Source: an uncultured Bacillota bacterium (GTDB lineage: Bacteria > Bacillota_I > Bacilli_A > Erysipelotrichales > Erysipelotrichaceae). Taken from it: a stretch of DNA of 9,795 nt. Each line of letters starts with the position of its first letter. Within the stretch, counting starts at the first letter, position 1. The stretch lies in assembly GCA_949287785.1 (NCBI GenBank), contig CASEHR010000045.1:1-9795 (forward strand), in the 5' to 3' direction. Made by a program: the position numbers and the translations under genes. Under the pieces are notes generated by a model. That model was given only the letters and a program-made list of their open reading frames with translations, did no database searches and was not told the origin of the DNA. Below are positions 6,632-9,795 of this stretch, in pieces.

Positions 6632-7669
6632 ATGATCGAAGACAACAAAGATCTGCTCAATGATGATACATCGGAAGATGCAGATACTAACGAAGAGGTT
6701 ACTGAAGAATACGAGGAAGGGACAGAAGAGTTCGATACTGTCGACAATACACGCATCTTCGATGGTACAGATGTCGAAGATGAAGTAGAATATGAAGAAG
6801 AGGAAGAGCTGGCAGAAGATGAATTAGAGGAAGATGAGGAGCCGGGTGGCAATGGTCCGAAGAGGGACATGAAGAAGATCCTCATCCCGGTCATCATCGC
6901 AGCGATCATCATCTTAGTCGTACTCATCTTTGTGATGCTGCAAGGTGGCGGCAATAAGGGTGGCGATGCTACGACAACACCAAGCACATCGACCACGACA
7001 ACACCAAGTGCAGAAACGATCGATTTTTCAAAATATCCGGAGATCTGGGATGCGAACTATGAGATCAACAGTGATTATGTCGGTGAGATCGTCTTTGAAA
7101 GCGGCATAATCGATCAGCCGATGGTCCATTACAGCGGTGAAGGTATTCCTAACCCGGGTTATACTAAATATGAACGTACGGACTGGAAGACGATGGAATA
7201 TTCGGAAGAAGGTAGTGTCTTCGTCGATCCTTATGTCGATCTGGCAAACAGCACCAATATCACGATCTACGGTCACTATGTCTATGAATCATTGGATCCG
7301 ACACGTACGCATATGTTCACACCACTTGCCCTTCTTATCGATGAAGAGAACTATGAAGACAACAAGTACTTCTATATCGTCTTGGAAAACGAAGTCAGGA
7401 AGTATGAGATCGCTTATGTCTACTATGCGCAATTGACCGGCGATCCGATACAGCCGTTAGCTAATGGTATGAACTACATGCTGACAGAATGGACGGATGA
7501 TGAACTCAATTACTACATCGATGAGGTCGAAAAAGTCCAATTCTACGATACAGGTGTCGATATCGAGCCGGGTGATAAGTTCGTCACTCTGCAGACCTGT
7601 GTTGAAAACGATGACATGAGACGTGAGATCGTCGTCGCTAAAGAGGTTGAAGTTACAGAATTAAGGTAA
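6632..7669 (+). CDS. Class B-like sortase with acidic cytoplasmic tail
   Basis: Membrane-bound cysteine transpeptidase that would cleave a sorting signal and attach surface proteins to the wall or to each other; 345 residues. Residues 1-70 are extremely acidic (37 Asp/Glu by hand count). A positive flank KRDMKK precedes a transmembrane helix at about 83-104, giving an N-in type II topology. A Thr/Ser/Pro linker (about 112-128) leads to the sortase domain (about 135-345). Catalytic residues are H215 in IYGHYV, C323 in TLQTC and probably R331 in MRREIVVAK. The TLQTC motif and domain length fit class B best. No protein with an LPxTG- or NPQTN-like sorting signal is encoded in the window, so its substrate lies elsewhere. 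The start is set by AGAGG at 6621-6625, 6 bases before the ATG. Confidence 0.9.
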   Translation: MIEDNKDLLNDDTSEDADTNEEVTEEYEEGTEEFDTVDNTRIFDGTDVEDEVEYEEEEELAEDELEEDEEPGGNGPKRDMKKILIPVIIAAIIILVVLIFVMLQGGGNKGGDATTTPSTSTTTTPSAETIDFSKYPEIWDANYEINSDYVGEIVFESGIIDQPMVHYSGEGIPNPGYTKYERTDWKTMEYSEEGSVFVDPYVDLANSTNITIYGHYVYESLDPTRTHMFTPLALLIDEENYEDNKYFYIVLENEVRKYEIAYVYYAQLTGDPIQPLANGMNYMLTEWTDDELNYYIDEVEKVQFYDTGVDIEPGDKFVTLQTCVENDDMRREIVVAKEVEVTELR

Positions 7670-7688
7670 GCAGATGCTTACCTTTTTT
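7663..7688 (+). terminator. Intrinsic terminator-like hairpin between sortase and M28 genes
   Basis: Perfect inverted repeat: GGTAAGC (7665-7671), loop AGAT, GCTTACC (7676-7682), extended by AA/TT to a 9 bp stem and followed by TTTTTT (7683-7688). The left arm contains the sortase stop codon (7667-7669). The U-tract runs directly into the Shine-Dalgarno of the next gene (GGAGGT, 7689-7694), which is unusual: if termination is complete there is no room for a promoter before the M28 gene. It could therefore be a partial terminator or attenuator. Confidence 0.75.
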
Positions 7689-7694
7689 GGAGGT
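7689..7694 (+). promoter_or_regulatory. Shine-Dalgarno that fixes the M28 start
   Basis: GGAGGT ends 3 bases before the ATG at 7698, a slightly short spacing. It favours that start over the in-frame ATG at 7674, which lies in the terminator loop and has no Shine-Dalgarno. Confidence 0.7.
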
Positions 7695-7697
7695 ATC

Positions 7698-8936
7698 ATG
7701 AAAAAGAAAACGATGAAGAAACTGTTTGATGAATTAGGTTTCATCCGTACCGGTGGATCAAGACAAGAATTGAAAGCCACCGGTATCATCAAGGACTATA
7801 TCGAAAAGCTCGGTATTGAGGCTGAGCTTGAAGATTTTGAAGTCGATGGTGATAAGGCTAGCGGCAAACTGATCGTAGAGGGCAAAGAGATCCCGTCGAA
7901 GCCTTATCGCGGGGGAAAGACTGTCAAGGACCTGACAGCTCCCTTTTATTACCTTTGCAACAATGATCCCTATTCACTTAGCAGATGCAAGGGTAAGATC
8001 GTCTTATTTGAAGGCGGACTGGGACGTTTCCGTTATGAAGACCTCATAAAAAACGGGGCAGTCGGTTTTATCAGCACCAATGGCGGACTGGCTGAAGAAG
8101 ATGCGGATATCGATGATAAAGAGCTCAGAGGATATGTTGCTCAGGGATTGGATATCCTGCCCGGGGTAAACATCAATATCAAAGAGGCAGCGAAACTCGT
8201 CGATCTGGATCCGAAAGAAGTCACGATATCGATCACCAATAAGAAAGCCAAAAACAGATCGCACAATGTCGTCGCTTATCTGAAAGGCGAGATCGATGAT
8301 GAGATCGTCATCAGTGCGCACTATGACTCCGTACCGCTTTCTAAAGGTATCTACGATAATCTTTCCGGAACGATCGCGCTTTTGGCCATCCTTGAAGATC
8401 TGGCTCAAAAAGAACACCGTTACAGCCTGCGTTTTGTCTTCTGCGGCAGCGAGGAAAGGGGCTTGCTTGGATCGAAAGCCTATGTCGAAAGTCATCAGGA
8501 TGAACTCACTAAGATCGGGTTCTGTGTCAATCTCGACATGGTCGGTACGACAATGGGCCGGCCTGTGGCTGTATGTTCAAGCGAAGAGAAGCTTTGCCAC
8601 TACTTGGAATACCGGGCTTTGATGAAAGGCTATCCGCTCACTGTATCGCAAGGCGTCTATTCCAGTGATTCAACACCTTTTGCTGACAAAGGGATCCCGG
8701 CGATGTCTTTTGCCCGGATCATCCAGGGCGATATGTATCTGATCCACAACCGCAAGGATACCTATGATCTGATCAGCATCCCGCATATGGAAGAGGATAT
8801 TGCCTTCATCCGTGATTTCATCAGCGATCTGGCCAACGCTCGCTATATGCCGGTCGGAAAAGAGTTGCCGGTATCGGTCAGGGATGAACTTGACCGTTAT
8901 AACGCCCGCAAACGTCCCGACAAGAATATCAGATGA
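7698..8936 (+). CDS. M28 family zinc metallopeptidase
   Basis: Two-zinc aminopeptidase-type enzyme of peptidase family M28, 412 residues. There is no signal peptide (it starts MKKKTMKKLFDELG), so it most likely acts in the cytosol. An N-terminal peptidase-like segment (about 1-45) is followed by a PA-like insert (about 60-170, with KGKIVLFEGG and NGAVGFIST). The catalytic part has the full set of M28 metal and catalytic residues: H208 and D210 in SAHYDS, D220 in YDNLSG, E252/E253 in GSEERGLLG, D280 in NLDMVG and H350 in IHNRKDT. It probably trims amino acids from peptides; the specificity cannot be read. Start chosen at 7698 by the adjacent GGAGGT. The last codons overlap the next gene by ATGA, implying translational coupling. 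The preceding hairpin suggests this pair may form its own unit or be attenuated. Confidence 0.9.
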   Translation: MKKKTMKKLFDELGFIRTGGSRQELKATGIIKDYIEKLGIEAELEDFEVDGDKASGKLIVEGKEIPSKPYRGGKTVKDLTAPFYYLCNNDPYSLSRCKGKIVLFEGGLGRFRYEDLIKNGAVGFISTNGGLAEEDADIDDKELRGYVAQGLDILPGVNINIKEAAKLVDLDPKEVTISITNKKAKNRSHNVVAYLKGEIDDEIVISAHYDSVPLSKGIYDNLSGTIALLAILEDLAQKEHRYSLRFVFCGSEERGLLGSKAYVESHQDELTKIGFCVNLDMVGTTMGRPVAVCSSEEKLCHYLEYRALMKGYPLTVSQGVYSSDSTPFADKGIPAMSFARIIQGDMYLIHNRKDTYDLISIPHMEEDIAFIRDFISDLANARYMPVGKELPVSVRDELDRYNARKRPDKNIR

Positions 8937-9700
8937 TCATGAAGCTTGATCTTAGTCCCTATCGCGCTGATATCCAGGTCCTGATAGCTGATATCGGAAG
9001 TGATGAGATCATCTATGCCAAAGATGCCTGTAAAGTCGTCAGATCGGCATCTTTGATCAAAGTCGGGATCATGTGCTGTGTTTTCGATGAAGTCCAAAAG
9101 GGGACACTGTCTTTGGAACAGAAGCTTTTGGTAAAGAAAGAGCGGATATTACCGGACACTGCCTATTTTGAAGATGGTGAAAGACGCTATTCGCTGCTTG
9201 AGCTGGTCATCTGGATGATCATAAACTCGGACAACACCGCTACCAATGTCTTGATCGATATCCTTGGCTTTGCGAAGATCAATGCGTATTTTAAAAAGAT
9301 CGGCGTTGCCGATACATCGCTTGAACGTTATATGTTAGATCAAAAAGCAATGCTGGCGGGCAAAGACAACTATACCAGCCAGAATGACATGTATAAGCTG
9401 TTCAGGATGATCTTTCAGAACCGTATTTTAAATACCGATCTTTGTGATCTGTCGATCAGCATCCTCAAAAGGCAGCGGTCAAAGGATCTCCTTTTACGCT
9501 ATATCAGCGACGATGTCTGTTTTGCCCATAAGACCGGTGAATTGGATCATCTGAGACATGATGTCGGTGTCATAAAGATAAACGACCGGTATTACTATAT
9601 CGGTGTATCGGTATATGATAAAGACCATATCGATACCGATCTCAGGATCATCGGTAAGATCGGTAAGATGATCTACGATCAATTAAAAAACATGGATTGA
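8933..9700 (+). CDS. Serine hydrolase of the class A beta-lactamase fold, non-secreted
   Basis: 255-residue penicilloyl-serine-type hydrolase fold. Motifs: SLIK with S40 and K43 (SxxK), SDN at S99-N101, and KTG at K200-G202. The position of class A Glu166 falls near M134 in LERYMLDQKAML, with no Glu in the ExxLN pattern, so the deacylating residue of true class A beta-lactamases is missing. There is no signal peptide or membrane helix at the N-terminus, so the protein appears cytosolic. This argues against a role in resistance and suggests a hydrolase for an intracellular amide, ester or peptide. It begins in the ATGA overlap with the M28 gene, without its own clear Shine-Dalgarno; a second ATG at 8939 is an alternative. 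Cofunction with the M28 peptidase is an inference from coupling. Confidence 0.85.
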   Translation: MIMKLDLSPYRADIQVLIADIGSDEIIYAKDACKVVRSASLIKVGIMCCVFDEVQKGTLSLEQKLLVKKERILPDTAYFEDGERRYSLLELVIWMIINSDNTATNVLIDILGFAKINAYFKKIGVADTSLERYMLDQKAMLAGKDNYTSQNDMYKLFRMIFQNRILNTDLCDLSISILKRQRSKDLLLRYISDDVCFAHKTGELDHLRHDVGVIKINDRYYYIGVSVYDKDHIDTDLRIIGKIGKMIYDQLKNMD

Positions 9701-9709
9701 ATAATATCT

Positions 9710-9730
9710 AAGCTCCTTCATCGGAGTTTT
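9710..9730 (+). terminator. Weak candidate terminator after the serine hydrolase gene
   Basis: AAGCTCC (9710-9716), six-base loop TTCATC, then GGAGTTT with one G-T wobble, and a short T run to 9730, starting 10 bases after the stop codon. The position is right for ending the + strand operon, but stem and T-tract are both modest. Confidence 0.5.
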
Positions 9731-9738
9731 CAGATAAC

Positions 9739-9766
9739 AAAAAAAGCGCCGAGATCTCAGCGCTTT
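9739..9766 (-). terminator. Intrinsic terminator for a convergent minus-strand gene
   Basis: Read on the minus strand: AAAGCGC, U, GAGAUCUC, G, GCGC, then seven U. The arms AAAGCGC/GCGCTTT (9760-9766 and 9743-9749) pair fully. The U-G next to them wobbles on the minus strand but becomes a C-A mismatch on the plus strand, and only the minus direction has the 7-base U-tract (A run 9739-9745). It could act weakly in the plus direction too. Confidence 0.75.
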
Positions 9767-9768
9767 GA

Positions 9769-9795
9769 CTAACTGATGGAGCAGATGAAGGGAAT
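9769..9795 (-). CDS. Possible 3' end of a convergent gene
   Basis: One minus-strand frame entering from the right edge reads IPFICSIS and then stops at TAG, two bases before the minus-strand terminator hairpin. Placement next to a terminator makes it a plausible C-terminus, but eight residues cannot identify a gene. Confidence 0.2.
   Translation of the reverse strand: MPFICSIS

Noticed and set aside
6583..6996. Minus-strand frame encoding a serine-rich protein opposite the sortase tail
   Set aside because: The Ser runs are the reverse complement of the GAA/GAT-rich acidic tail of the sortase; no start site or domain supports it.
8933..9700. Beta-lactam resistance gene
   Set aside because: No signal peptide and no Glu166 equivalent; it is better described as a beta-lactamase-fold serine hydrolase.
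1..9795. Mobile element, CRISPR array, tRNA or phage genes
   Set aside because: No transposase or integrase motifs, no regular direct repeats and no cloverleaf-like segments were found; gene style is uniform across the window.

Overview
The window looks like a stretch of a low-to-mid-GC Bacillota chromosome (GC roughly mid-40s % by eye). The protein styles (membrane-anchored Mur ligase, class B-like sortase, VanY lipoprotein, non-secreted beta-lactamase-fold protein) recall Erysipelotrichia or Clostridia. This is an inference; there is no rRNA or other taxonomic marker here. All recognisable genes lie on the + strand, packed with overlaps or gaps of 0 to 55 bases. No tRNA, rRNA, CRISPR array, insertion sequence or integrase was seen, and no stretch over 300 bases lacks a gene.

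Layout, left to right: the 3' part of a sensor histidine kinase (2-1243, start lost upstream); an alpha/beta hydrolase (1256-2029); a membrane-anchored MurF-like ligase (2013-3584); a D-Ala-D-Ala-ligase-family enzyme (3596-4774); a DeoD-type purine nucleoside phosphorylase (4776-5498); an unannotated 28-residue membrane peptide (5483-5569) whose stop overlaps the start of a VanY-like D,D-carboxypeptidase lipoprotein (5566-6576); a class B-like sortase with a very acidic cytoplasmic tail (6632-7669); an intrinsic-terminator-like hairpin; a non-secreted M28 metallopeptidase (7698-8936); and a non-secreted serine hydrolase of the beta-lactamase fold (8933-9700). The last 95 bases hold two hairpins. 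One of them is a good terminator for a convergent minus-strand gene whose end may just enter the window.

Common theme: the cell envelope, especially the D-Ala-D-Ala end of the peptidoglycan stem. The Ddl-like enzyme would make the dipeptide, the MurF-like enzyme would join it or something similar to a precursor, and the VanY lipoprotein would trim the terminal D-Ala outside the cell. The sortase would anchor or link surface proteins. The histidine kinase may sense an envelope signal. DeoD (purine salvage) and the two downstream cytosolic hydrolases look metabolic and fit the theme less well.

Points most worth a second look: the 28-residue coupled peptide, the terminator hairpin that runs directly into the Shine-Dalgarno of the M28 gene, the MurF-like enzyme with membrane helices in place of its usual N-terminal domain, and a perfect extended -10 element placed so that transcription would begin at the hydrolase ATG.
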